DNA of 64,000 nt. It comes from Ceratotherium simum simum (Eukaryota > Chordata > Mammalia > Perissodactyla > Rhinocerotidae). Numbering within the stretch: position 1 is the stretch's first letter; each line of letters opens with the position of its first letter. Both the position numbers and the translations under genes were made by a program. A model generated the notes under the pieces. The model was not told the origin of the DNA, did not search any database, and was given only the letters and a program-made list of their open reading frames with translations. The stretch lies in the NCBI RefSeq assembly GCF_000283155.1, contig NW_004454260.1, positions 4,367,749 to 4,431,748 on the forward strand, in the 5' to 3' direction. Positions 11,101 through 21,776 of this stretch are shown piece after piece.

Positions 11101-11848
11101 AAACTTGTTTAAGGGGAGTACAGGATCCAGATGTAATTCTCCAAAGCATTTGTTCAGAGTGCTCGTGTCTGGACAGCTCATGTTGTTTGTGATATTGTGT
11201 GCAGACTCAGAAATTTGCTGGAAAGAATTTTAGCGGTGGTGTTATTTTTTGTTTGTCCCTTTGTACCTTTCCTGTGTTTCCAAGTTACAAAACCATCTTC
11301 CAAAGACATTTTTCATACGCTCCAAATTAAATAGTGTTAGTTGTAGTGACTGCAGTGACAATGTCAACTTCTGTTGCAGTTTACAGTGGAGAAAACAGAT
11401 AATTTGCAGCATGTGGTTAACAAGTTATTCTTAAATACAAATTAACAAATTTACGTGCCTCATTTGAAAATAAAGTATAGCTCATAACATTAATAATGAA
11501 TCTTTGCTTATGCTGTCTTATTTATATAAAAATAGCGCATGTCCCTGTAGTCCTTGTTTTTCACTGTGCCCGGAAGGTCAACAAACTGGAACCCATTTGG
11601 TGCCGAGTGGGCAGGGACTTTGTTTATACTCCAGGGCACAGAGGTGGTGAAGCATTTTCTCTCTTGGGGACACCTGTGGTGGGAGGGAGTCATCAGCTCC
11701 TCTCTTCTTCCTCCATGTGAAAGCTAGGCCCCTGGCCATGGCCAACCACTCGTTTCTCAGGGCTTACTTGACTGCAAACAGCCATCTAGTTTGAAACTGC
11801 TTTTTCTCTGGCCACAAATCAGTGAGGTGAATCAGAATAATTGGTACA
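11101..11848. other. Unassigned, probably unique sequence
   Basis: No gene or repeat recognised. The 74-codon frame at 11496-11720 has no known motif. Confidence 0.4.
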
Positions 11849-11859
11849 TGTTGATGGAT

Positions 11860-12122
11860 TTTTTTTGTGTGTGTGAGGAAGATCAGCCCTGAGCTAACAT
11901 CCGATGCCAATCCTCCTCTTTTTTGCCGAGGAAGATTGGCCCTGGACTAACATCCATGACCATCTTCCTCTACTTTATATGGGACGCTGCCACAGCATGG
12001 CTTGACAAGTGGTGTGTCGGTGCTCACCCAGGATCCGAACCTGCAAATCCTGGGCTAACGCAGCGGAGCGTGCGCACTTAACCGCTGCACGCACTTAACC
12101 GCTATGCCACCGGGCCAGCCCC
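11860..12122 (-). mobile_element. ERE SINE, antisense
   Basis: Reverse-complement ERE, ending on the plus strand with CACCGGGCCAGCCCC. The 11-bp TSD TGTTGATGGAT is at 11849-11859 and 12123-12133. The tRNA-like head contains a small internal duplication of GCACTTAACCGCT near 12075-12105. Confidence 0.93.
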
Positions 12123-12155
12123 TGTTGATGGATATTTTTAAAAGTTTATTCTTGG

Positions 12156-12403
12156 GGGGCCAGCCCCTGTGGCGCAGCGGCTAAGTGCTTGCGCTCCGCT
12201 TCGGTGGCCCAGGGTTCACAGGTTCAGATCCCCAGCGCGCACTGACGCACCACTTGTCAAGCCATGCTGTGGCAGCATCCCATATAAAGTAGAGGAAGAT
12301 GGGCACGGATGTTAGCCCAGGGCCAGTCTTCCTCGGCAAAAAAGAAGAGGATTGGCATCGGATGTTAGCTCAGGGCTGATCTTCCTCACACACACAAAAA
12401 ACA
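12156..12403 (+). mobile_element. ERE SINE
   Basis: Sense ERE beginning GGGGCCAGCCCCTGTGGCGC and ending with a CACACACAAAAAAC tail. The 16-bp TSD AAAAGTTTATTCTTGG is at 12140-12155 and 12404-12419. It lies head-to-head with the antisense ERE that ends at 12122. Confidence 0.93.
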
Positions 12404-12589
12404 AAAAGTTTATTCTTGGAGTTAGGGATTTAGGGTAAGTGACATTTTGACCTGAGCCTGGGGCTCTTTTCTTACATAGTATTTTCATGTGGGTTGTCTG
12501 AGAAGGAGCATTTTCCTTTAAAAAGTCCTCACTTTTGGAAAATGCTTATTTTCAGTGATGTTTTCAGTCATGATGCATTGTTACAATCA

Positions 12590-12785
12590 CAGCTAATATT
12601 TATTGAGCTCTTACTGTGTGCCTCAACACCGATTCCCTCTTCTAGTCCCCGTGACAACCCATGAGGTCAGTACTGTAATTAACTCCATCCTGAAGTCTGG
12701 AGAGGCTGAGTAACACAGCTGATAAGTGGCAGAGCTGAGATGGCAACTTGGCAGTCCAGTGTTCTTAACCAGCATTCTGCTTTTG
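12590..12785 (-). repeat. MIR SINE, antisense
   Basis: Reversed MIR order: TATTTATTGAGCTCTTACTG, then CATGAGGTCAGTACTG, AGAGGCTGAGTAACACAGCT and GATAAGTGGCAGAGCTGAGA. Confidence 0.75.
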
Positions 12786-14267
12786 TGTCCTCCAAGGTAG
12801 CATTGTGTGTTGCAGAAACTGAGCTTTTTGGCTCTCATATTTAGACTCTGAGGGTCTTGGAATCTGAAATTGGATGACTAATTCATCAGCAACCGTTGTT
12901 TTATATATCTGTTGGCTTAAACAGTAGGACCAGGATTGCTGTTTGGCTCCAGAGATGGAAATTGTGTGATTTTCTTTCAAAAACATGTGGTGTCTAAAGG
13001 GATCACTACAGGGATTATGTAAGGAGTTTCATATTGTTATAAGTAACTAATTGGAATTTGAAATAAAGCAGATTAACAATTTAAAATTGAAAGGCTCACC
13101 TATTTTGACTTCTAATTATTTCACCTCATAGAAGCGATCTAGACTTTTCTACAACAGTGGGTGTTGACACAGAGAAGGCTGCTTTTCCTTGTTTTTTCTT
13201 CCCACGAGCTGGGACTTAGATTGTTGAGAAAGGAGTCTGAAACCATAAGGAGGAAGATGAGGAATGACCCTAGGGCATTAGTATGAAGATCAGGCGGCAG
13301 CTGCTCCCTGTTTCTCTTGCCTTCTGTTTCCAGACTTTTGCTTAGAAAAAGGGAATTATAGAAATGGAGCAGCTTGGGTCTTCCTATGGCTATTTGGTCT
13401 GTGGACAAGGGAAGTAAAATCATTTAAATAGAAGCAGCTGTAGCTTCTTTTGTTGGGCCTTCAGGAAGTTATTGGTTAAGGGCCACTGGAACTGCTTTCT
13501 CTGTGTTTGAAAAGTTACACGGCTTTTAGAATTTCAATTTTCAACAACTCTTGCTTTCCAAGAAGTTATTTGATAGGCACAGTATAGATTGAGTCAGGAC
13601 ACTGAGGGAAGGGGAAATCTCTGTGTAAGAGTGAGTGGCACAGACAATGCAGTTAGATGACTGCTGCCTTTGTGATTATAATATTTTCTAGTAAAATTTT
13701 ATTGGGAAAATGCTGAGAAATGGCAGCAGGCTGTGTGATCTTCCGGAGTATCTCCCCTGACCTTCCCTTCATGTCTCTAAAAGCTACAAGTAGAGAGTAT
13801 TTGAAGAAGCAAGATGTTTCCTTGCGTCTGAAACTTTTCGTTTGAATATCAAAGTTTCTGGTTTATGTTTTTCAGCTTCGTTTGTAGTGGCTCCAAAGGG
13901 TCTGGAATCTCCCTACCCCATCTGCTGATGCTTATTTCTCCCTATAAGATTGCCTATGTAGAAAAAAATCCCATTGCTTTCTGTAAGTAAATCAGGGCAG
14001 AAACTGAAGTACAGACATAAATATGCTGTGCATTCATTCATTCATTCACTCATTCATTCAGTACATATTAAGTACTTACCATGTGCCAAGCTCTATGTTA
14101 AGAAACCTTGTCCACTGACCACTAAGAAAACCTGCCAAGAACATTCTGAGGCACTTGGGTCATACTTCTGAGAGTTAAACGTCATGATCTGTAAATACTG
14201 AAAGTACTGTGCCTAAGAACTCTGAACTTACAAACTTTCATAGAACCAATGAAGTTACTGTCTAAGT
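12786..14267. other. Mostly unique sequence with a CATT microsatellite
   Basis: No gene recognised. A (CATT)n-like tract lies at about 14030-14060 and leads into an ancient-repeat-like GTACATATTAAGTACTTACC. Short frames such as 13139-13423 minus have no domain. Confidence 0.4.
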
Positions 14268-14472
14268 CAGTATTGTTCAATAGAACTTTCTGCTCTGATG
14301 AAAATATTCTATATCAATGCTGTCCAGTATGGTAGTCAGTAGCCACATGTAGCTACTGAGAGCACTCGAAATGTGGCTAGTGAGATTTAGGAACTGAATT
14401 TTAAATTTTATTTAATTTCAATGAACTTAAATAGCCTCACGTGGCTAGTGGCTAATATGTTGGACAGCACAG
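14268..14472. mobile_element. hAT-type MITE
   Basis: Terminal inverted repeats are visible as CAGTATTGTTCAATAG at the left and TTGGACAGCACAG at the right. Internal AGCCACATGTAGCTACTGAG and TCACGTGGCTAGTGGCTA segments are typical of short non-autonomous hAT-Charlie elements. The flanks are similar 8-mers but not identical. Confidence 0.75.
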
Positions 14473-15479
14473 ATCTAGAGAAAAAGTGCTTTAATAGATG
14501 GCATTGGCTGTCCTGAGCAGTCATTTCCCACTTGACCATCTGGTTGCTTGTGATGTGTTTACTGACAGGGCTTTGCCAAGTTTTGAGTTTTGCATATATT
14601 TTTCTCAACATGTCTGATAAGAACAAAAGCAGCAAGAGTGTATGGAGCTATGGGATTTTAATGGAAATGAAAGTGGGGATAAAATCATTGAAAGTGAATC
14701 AAAGAAAGAAGAAAAATGTATTTGACAGGAACTATTCTGAAAAAGAACAAATTGTGTAACAGCATGCAGTTGACAATACTCATCAAGATGGAGGAAAAGC
14801 TTTTGATAAAATGGAAAAACTTCAGTGTCTGGCTCAGAGTCCACTATTATCTTATCTTAATTCAAGAGGTGGCTGTGACTTGTTTGAGAACTCATGGAGA
14901 TGGTGAGAAGGCTACAGTTGACCTTTTTTGTTGCAAGCTATGAATAGTTCTGTAGCTTCAAGACCCCTGTGAATCTGCATAGCATCACAGTGAGTATCCA
15001 GGTGGGTAGGGCTGCATATCCAAGTGCCTAAGGTCTTTTGTGGGACCCCTGCAAAGCTGTCTTGGAGGCCCAACAGATTTTCAGTGTGAGTGAAGCTGAC
15101 GCGGAAACATGCCTGAATACCATAAAATATTGGCAAGGAGTGTGCCTGGTTTTAAAACTACATCTTAGAGAGGTGCTTCTGCACCACGGTTAGAGAGAGA
15201 GAACACACTAAGACTCTGGAATGGAGAAAAAAATCTTACTCTTTATCCCCAAATACTTTTTAGTGACGAGTCTGGGAGTAGATAGCCACATTTGCAAGCT
15301 CCAGGGTTTCTCCAGGGTCAGGCATATAGGAATAGCCTTGAGTGTAGCATGTGTGAAATCATGAGAGAATTCTCATGGTTAGGCCTTTGTTGGAATACAT
15401 TTCAGTTTTGACTTTTGTAACTTGTGGTGAAAACACATTGATATCAAGGCATAACAATGCCAAAATGTGGCGATAGGAA
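14473..15479. other. Unassigned, probably unique sequence
   Basis: No gene or named repeat. Overlapping short frames on both strands (14532-14943) show no recognisable domain. Confidence 0.4.
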
Positions 15480-15660
15480 GAGGAGAAAGAATAACATGTA
15501 TTCTGTGTTTATTATGTGCCAGGCACTATGTGAAGCATTATGTGTGTGTGTGTGTACGTGTAAGGGAATTGACATATTCTTATATGTTCTTTACAATATT
15601 GTAAGTTAGGTGGTATGTCCATTTTCAGAGGATGAAATTGAGGCTCTTGGAGGTTAAATG
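15480..15660 (-). repeat. MIR/L2-type fragment with a short TG tract
   Basis: TTTATTATGTGCCAGGCACT, a (TG)n run near 15540-15556, then CCATTTTCAGAGGATGAAAT and GAGGCTCTTGGAGG follow the antisense order of MIR or L2 ends. Confidence 0.55.
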
Positions 15661-15664
15661 GGCT

Positions 15665-16645
15665 TCTTTATAAAAACAACTTTATTGAGGTAAAATTCAC
15701 TTATCACACAACTCATCCATTTGAAGAATACATTCATTGATTTTTAGTATGTTCACAGAGTTGTGCATTCATCATCATAGTCAACTTTAGAGCATGTTCA
15801 TCACCCCAGAACAAACTTTGGACCTGTTAGCTGTTGCCCTCTAATCCCACTACTGCCCCCATCCCCTGACCCATGCAACCACTAATCTACTTTCTGTCTC
15901 TATGGATTTGCCTATTCTGCACATATCATATAAACAGAATCATACTGTGGGCTCTTGTGACTGGCTTCTTTCATTTAGCATAATGTTTTCAATGCCCAGC
16001 CATGTTGTGGCATGTGTTAGTACTCCATTCCTTTTTATTGCTGAATAATATTCAATTGAATAGACAGACCACATTTTATTTATTCATTCATTAGATGGTG
16101 GATTGTTTTCACTTTTTGGCTATTAGGAATAATGCTGCTGTGAACATTCATGTACAAGTGTTTGTGGGGACATATGTTTTCATTTCTCTTGAGTGTGTAC
16201 GTAGGAGTAGAATTGCTAGGTCATACTGCAGCTCTGTGTTTAATGCTTGAAAGAATTACCAAACTATTTGACAGGGGCTGCACTATTTTACATTCCTATC
16301 AGCAATGTATGAGAGTCTCCGTTTCTCTGCATCCTCATCAACACTTGTTATTTTCTGTCTTTTTGATTTTAGCTTAGTGGGTGTGAAGTGGTATTTCGTT
16401 TCCCTGATGATGTTGAACATCTTTTCATATGCTTATTGGCCATTTGTGTATCTTCTTTTGAGAAATGTCTATTCAGATCCTTTGCCCTTTTTTCAGTTGT
16501 GTTGTCTTTTTATTAGTGAATTGTGTAAGTTCTTTTTATATTTTGGATACAGATCTCTTGTCAGATATATGCTTTGCAAATATCTTCTCCTATTCTGTGG
16601 GTTGTCTTTTCACTTTCTTGTTTCTGTCCTTTGAAATAAGTGAGA
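15665..16645 (-). repeat. L1 3'UTR and ORF2 C-terminus, antisense
   Basis: The plus strand gives the reversed L1 3'UTR (ACAACTTTATTGAGGTAAAA, then CTCTATGGATTTGCCTATTC, then CTTTCATTTAGCATAATG). It continues into the reversed ORF2 C-terminus up to CTTTTCACTTTCTTG near 16620. It is 5'-truncated; short ORFs in it are remnants. Confidence 0.85.
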
Positions 16646-17734
16646 TTCTTTATCTTGAGCAAAGCATGAGAGAGCTTAGCATACTTCTGTGCCCTCACAT
16701 ATTTGCTGAAGTCAGTCGACAAAATGATATGTAAAATGACTTGTGCAATGAATATCATTCTTTTTGTTTCTGGTTGGAAAAAAGGATGCATTTAACCGTT
16801 GCCTAAGGCACTTGGGAGGATTGCAAAGCTCTGAGGATTTCGGACCTTCATGGGTACTGAAAGGAAATTTTGAGAGTAGTTTCTCTGGAGACTTTTAGGT
16901 ATAGAAATAGTGCTTTCATCCTGTATTAGACAGAACTGCTTGAAAGGAAAAGGACGCCCTATCTAGAAGACTCCTCTTGATATTTTTAGGTCCTGTAATT
17001 TTATTCTCAAAATAGTGTTTCCCAAACTTGTATATCACAAGAATTACCTGGTTTTAGATTTCCAGGGACACCTGAAGGTTCTGGTTCAGTAGTTCTGAAG
17101 CAGCACTTTTCATAATCACCCCACATGATTAAGATCAGGAACGCTTGAGAAACTCGAATCTAAACTGGTGATAATAATGACCTTTCAGTGGTTGCCCCTA
17201 GAACTTAATTAGACCTCTTTAGTGGGTGTGGTCTCCAGGTGACAGACATCCGTCAATGAGGGTGAGTACAAAGAGCTGATCAGCCAGTCTGGCTACTTTG
17301 CTTACTGCAGCTACTGATCTTGATCCAACGCAGCCCAGACTCTCTTTCCTTCCCCTTGTATAGGAGAGAGGGTTCCACTATAAAAGTTTAAGCCAGGTTC
17401 ACAAACATTTTCAAGTCATAAGGTTGCTACCACCCTCTTGACAGTATTCCTTCCTCCTCTTTTCCTCCCCTTTAAGATGCGTTCATATTTTCTTACCGTT
17501 GCTGAATCCGTGGAGGCCTCCCATAGCCACACAGGTCTCCATGAAACCCAATGGTGAGGAAAAGGCATGGAAAGAAAAACAGATTGCATTTTACATAATC
17601 TTTACACTTTGCTTGTGTTGGGTAGTAGGTCAGGGTCTCCTAAATGATTTGATGAATGTGAGATCGGGCCAGCTTCATTTAATGGAGGAGGGGGAGACTC
17701 ATTTGCCTTCTCTTAAAGGATATTCTCTGTCACC
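16646..17734. other. Mostly unique sequence around a small hAT element
   Basis: No gene recognised on either side of the element at 17012-17156. Confidence 0.4.
17012..17156. mobile_element. MER5-like hAT MITE
   Basis: AGTGTTTCCCAAACTTG at the left, TCACAAGAATTACCTGG internally and GCTTGAGAAACTCG at the right follow the MER5-type layout. Confidence 0.65.
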
Positions 17735-17960
17735 AAGCAGTAGTGCAGTGTAGTGGTTAGACTGTGGCCTTGAATCTGACAGTCTGATTTGTATTCTGGC
17801 TCTGCACCTTCTAGCTGTGTCACCTTGGGTAAGTTATTTTAACCTCCCTGTGCCTTGCTGCCTCATTGCCTGGAATACCTCGCTAATGCATAATGGTTGG
17901 AAAGGGCTTAGAAGAGTGCCTGCAGTAAAGAGGCAGTAAAACAGTGAGCGGACAGTAAAT
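17735..17960 (+). repeat. MIR SINE, nearly full length
   Basis: CAGTGTAGTGGTTAGACTGT, CTAGCTGTGTCACCTTGGGT, AACCTCCCTGTGCCTTGC and GAAGAGTGCCTGCAG follow the MIR consensus order. Confidence 0.85.
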
Positions 17961-19618
17961 GTGGTCTGGGTGGTAGGTTATACTTACCTGAGTGGGAGGC
18001 AGAATTGTTTCCGTTCTTAAAGGCACACACCTATTAAAAGGCAAAACTGGCCTTGTACCCTGTATTGTAGGCATACATGCTTGCTGTATTGTAGGCATAC
18101 CCTGCATGCTTGTAGGCATGCAATGTGGAAGCCACGAGGAAAATTCTAGTGCTTTGTGTGGTACTTTGGCACATAGTAGTCACTCAGTGAATGTTTGTTC
18201 AATGAATGAACACCACAGGCCATTTAATAGCTCAGCCCAGGAACCCGTCCAAGAATATATGGACAGAGTAGGTGCTCTGACATTTAGCCTTGGCTTATGG
18301 TGGAGCAGAATTTCCAGAGTTAGCAGGATTTCTGGCTTAATCACTTTTGCTGTTGGCTTCCATGTGGGGTCTTGTTGCAGCTCCCATTTTGAGGAAGTGG
18401 AATTTTCCCCACTTCACAGACAGCAGTTATGGGCTTCTTTTAGAGCTCCAGGTGTGTGATTTTTGTTACAGCTTTCTTGTAAATGACAACCTGGAGCACA
18501 AAAGATAATAGTAATGTGTTACTGTGAATTTCCTCACACAGATCTTTTCCTTCTGGCACAGGCATCTGACAGAAGTAGGTAAAGGTGTGGACTGTGTTTG
18601 CCTGGAGTGATTTAAGGGTTTCAGAGACCTGTTTGATTCATTCTTTTGACTTTATCATATTTTTTCATTCTCAATTCATTTCTTCCTGCCTTCCTTTTGT
18701 GGCTTTTGTGTCAGCCAGTTGTCTCTTTTGTTGATGGGTCCTGTTTGGGAAAAAAAATCTAGTAAAACACAGCATAATATTCCAAAACAGGAGCTTAAGT
18801 AAAGATACAATTACTTTAAAAAACTTATATAGTTTTATTTTATTTAAAAGTAAAAATATTTATATATTTAAGAGAACTTGATAGGCTCAAAGTAACTAAA
18901 GCCAAAATTTTAGAAGCACGACTACAATAACTATATCTGTGATTATTTAGTCAGTGAGAAAATGGTAATTTCTTGGTGTATATAGGGATATTTGCATCAT
19001 GAATCTTCGTATATGACAAATATATAAATTTTGTCTCTAGTGAAAACAAAAAATAAATCATTGTTGGTAGAATTCTCTTATGGTCATTTAATGTCTTGTT
19101 TCTAAAACATTCCATTTAGTTTTCATGGAAACAACTCTTTCATATTATACCCATATGTATGTAATTGTTTTACATAATACTTAATTCAATTACACAATTT
19201 TAGTAGCAAGCACAACCAGCTCAAATCAGTTTTGGAGCAAGCACAATTGATTCTTGGTAGCCATCAGTGCAATGATAGGAGCAGAATTTCACAAGCTTGC
19301 CACAGTCTTGATTACTAGCTATGGGCACTATGGGCATCAGCTAGGAAGTTTTGCAGGGTGACTGTTCATCCTGGAGTTGGCTGATTGGAGTTGGTTAAGA
19401 GTTTTTGCTGTATACATAACTGCAGAAACAAAAACAAACCTGATGTAGTATGTGAGAATTAAAAGGTAGAGAAATTAAGACACCCTTTCCATTTTGTTTT
19501 AAAATCACTTTTAAAGCGAAAAAGTGGCTTTAAAAAGACAAAGTTTATCTGCCTCACATCACTTCTGTTTATGTACAAAGTTACTTCACTCCTGAATAAT
19601 TTATTTTTGCATCTAAAT
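17961..19618. other. Mostly unique sequence with a short local repeat
   Basis: A 13-bp motif, TATTGTAGGCATA, is repeated near 18063 and 18087, followed by a shortened TGTAGGCAT near 18110. No gene is recognised; the 155-codon frame at 17992-18459 has no known domain. Confidence 0.4.
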
Positions 19619-20404
19619 GGTTTTTGAGGAGTGACGTCAGAATCATGGTGAAGTGAGTTGTTTCCTTTATTTCTCGCCTCTAAGTTACAACTAAATGGAC
19701 AGTCATTAACCAGCAGAGGATTTGTGCACAGCTTGACAGGATGTCTGAGAGATCCAGACAGCCGTGCATCTGAAGGTGGGTGGGTTGTATCCCTGGGAGG
19801 TGGTGGAACAAGGTGAGCACATCTCTCCCCCACTCCGGTGGCAGCAAGCCAGGTTGCACATCCTCACACAGTGGTCAGCCCGGTGCAACTGTAAGAGGAG
19901 GCAGGGGCAGCTGGGCCCATGCAAATGCTTTTGGAGTCGTAGCCTTGCCTGTGGGAGCGCCCACCATACTACAGTGGCCCTGTCCATGGGAATGGTCTCC
20001 ACCGAGTGGCAGTGGCTCAGCCCCCGGAAAGGTGCCCACATGCCTAGCACAGTGCAGGTGAGAAGGCGCCCCGCCTGCAAAGCACAGTAGCCCACGGGGC
20101 CCACTGAGTGGTGGCTTAGCCCCTGCCTAGGAGCCCCTCCTGCCTAGCACAGCAGCTCAACTGGTCCCGTCGAGTGCAGCAACCCCACCACCATGAGAGC
20201 GCCCCCACCCTGCCCATGAGTGCAACCTGCAGAGCGGCTGTGGCCAGCCCACTCAAACGTAGTGCAAGCTACTGGCACAACTTAAAACAGACAGGACAGG
20301 ATCAGAAAACACAGCTCCTCTCCCCAACCTTAGAAGTGGCAGGCGGAATCTGCGACCTAATACTACCACAAATGTGCTGGCAGGGGATCAGTTCATCAAA
20401 CACC

Positions 20405-21360
20405 ATGAAGAACTACAGTAACACTTCAGAGCAGAAGGAAAATGACAAGTCTCCAGAAACCAATCCTGATGTTGCAGAAATTTACAATGTAAATGACAGA
20501 GAATTCAAAATAGTTGTTGTAAAGAAACTCAGTGAGTTACAAGAAAACTCCAAAAGACAGTTCAGTGAGCTCAGAAATAAAATTAATGAGCAGAAGGAGT
20601 ATTTCACCAAAGAGATTGAAGCTCTGAAAAAAAAAAAAAGAAGCAGAAATTCTGGATATGAAGAACACAATGAGATAAAAAATAATCTGGAACCACAAAA
20701 AATAGAGCTGATGTTATGGAGGACAGAATTTGTGATTTAGAGGATAGAAATATAGAAATGCTTCGGATGGAGGAGGAGAGAGAACTAAGATTTTAAAAAA
20801 ATGAAGGAATTCATTGAGAAATATCTGAGTCAATTAGGAAAAGCAACATGAGGATTATAGGTATTCCTGAGGGAGGAAGGAGCAGAGAGCTTGTTCAAAG
20901 AAATAATAGCTGAGAACTTCCCAAACTTGGGGAAGGAACTGGACTTACAAGTACATGAAGCCAATAGAACTCCTAATTACATCAATGCAAAAAGACTCTC
21001 TCCAAGGCATATAATACTAAAACTAACAAAAGTCAATGACAAAGAAAAAATATTAAGGGCAGCAAGGCAGAAGAAAATAAGCTACAAAGAAACCCCATCA
21101 GGCTTTCAGTGGATTTCTCAGCAGAAACCTTACAGGCTAGGAGAGGATGGAATTACACATTCAAAATACTGAAAGACAAAAACTTTCAGCCAAGAATACT
21201 CTATCCAGGGGAAGTATCCTTCACATACAATGGAGAAATAAAAACTTTCCCAGATAAACAAAAGCTGAGGGAGTTCATCGCCACTTGGCCTGTCTTACAA
21301 GAAACGTTGAAAGGTGCCCTCCCACCTGAAACTAAAAAGCAAAGGTTTACAAAACCTTGA
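20405..21360 (+). pseudogene. L1 ORF1 (RNA-binding protein), disrupted
   Basis: ORF1p is the L1 RNA-binding chaperone that trimerises and packs L1 RNA. The start chosen is the ATG in CACCATGAAGAACTACAG. The first part encodes a charged, helix-forming stretch (heptad-like K/E/L region ending in a lysine run at a poly-A tract near 20628-20640), which is the coiled-coil. A frame change follows around 20740-20890. The later open segments 20891-21172 and 21109-21360 encode the RRM and C-terminal domains (for example P-R-H-I-I-L-K-L-T-K-V and K-I-L-R-A-A-R). The span of about 318 codons is near the usual length, but at least two frameshifts break it. Confidence 0.85.
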
Positions 21361-21776
21361 GCAAGGAGATAAGTAGAATCAGAAAATTTCAGCTCTATAT
21401 CAGAATAGGTTAATAAACACTTAATTATAAAATAAAAGATAAAGGGAAGGAAAGCATCAAAAAAACTCATAAATACATCAGTTTAGTCACAAACTCAACA
21501 CAAAAAAGAACAATTTGTGACAACAACTCAGAAGGGGAAGAGGAAAGGGATGGAACCTGTGTAGGCTAATAGAGATAAGAGGCTGTCAGAAAATGAACTA
21601 TCTCATCTGTGAGATTTTTTATATAATCCTCATGGTAACCACTAAACAAAAAATCAGAGAAGAGCCACAAATCATAAATAAAGAGAAAATTGAGATAACC
21701 ACTAAACTGAAATGGCAGTCAGAAATAGAAGGGCAAGAAACAATGGAAATATAGGACAACTGGAAAACGAGATAAA

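Noticed and set aside
20174..20740. 188-codon frame as a host gene
   Set aside because: Its first 77 codons are L1 5'UTR and the rest is the L1 ORF1 coiled-coil region, in a full-length L1 with a TSD.
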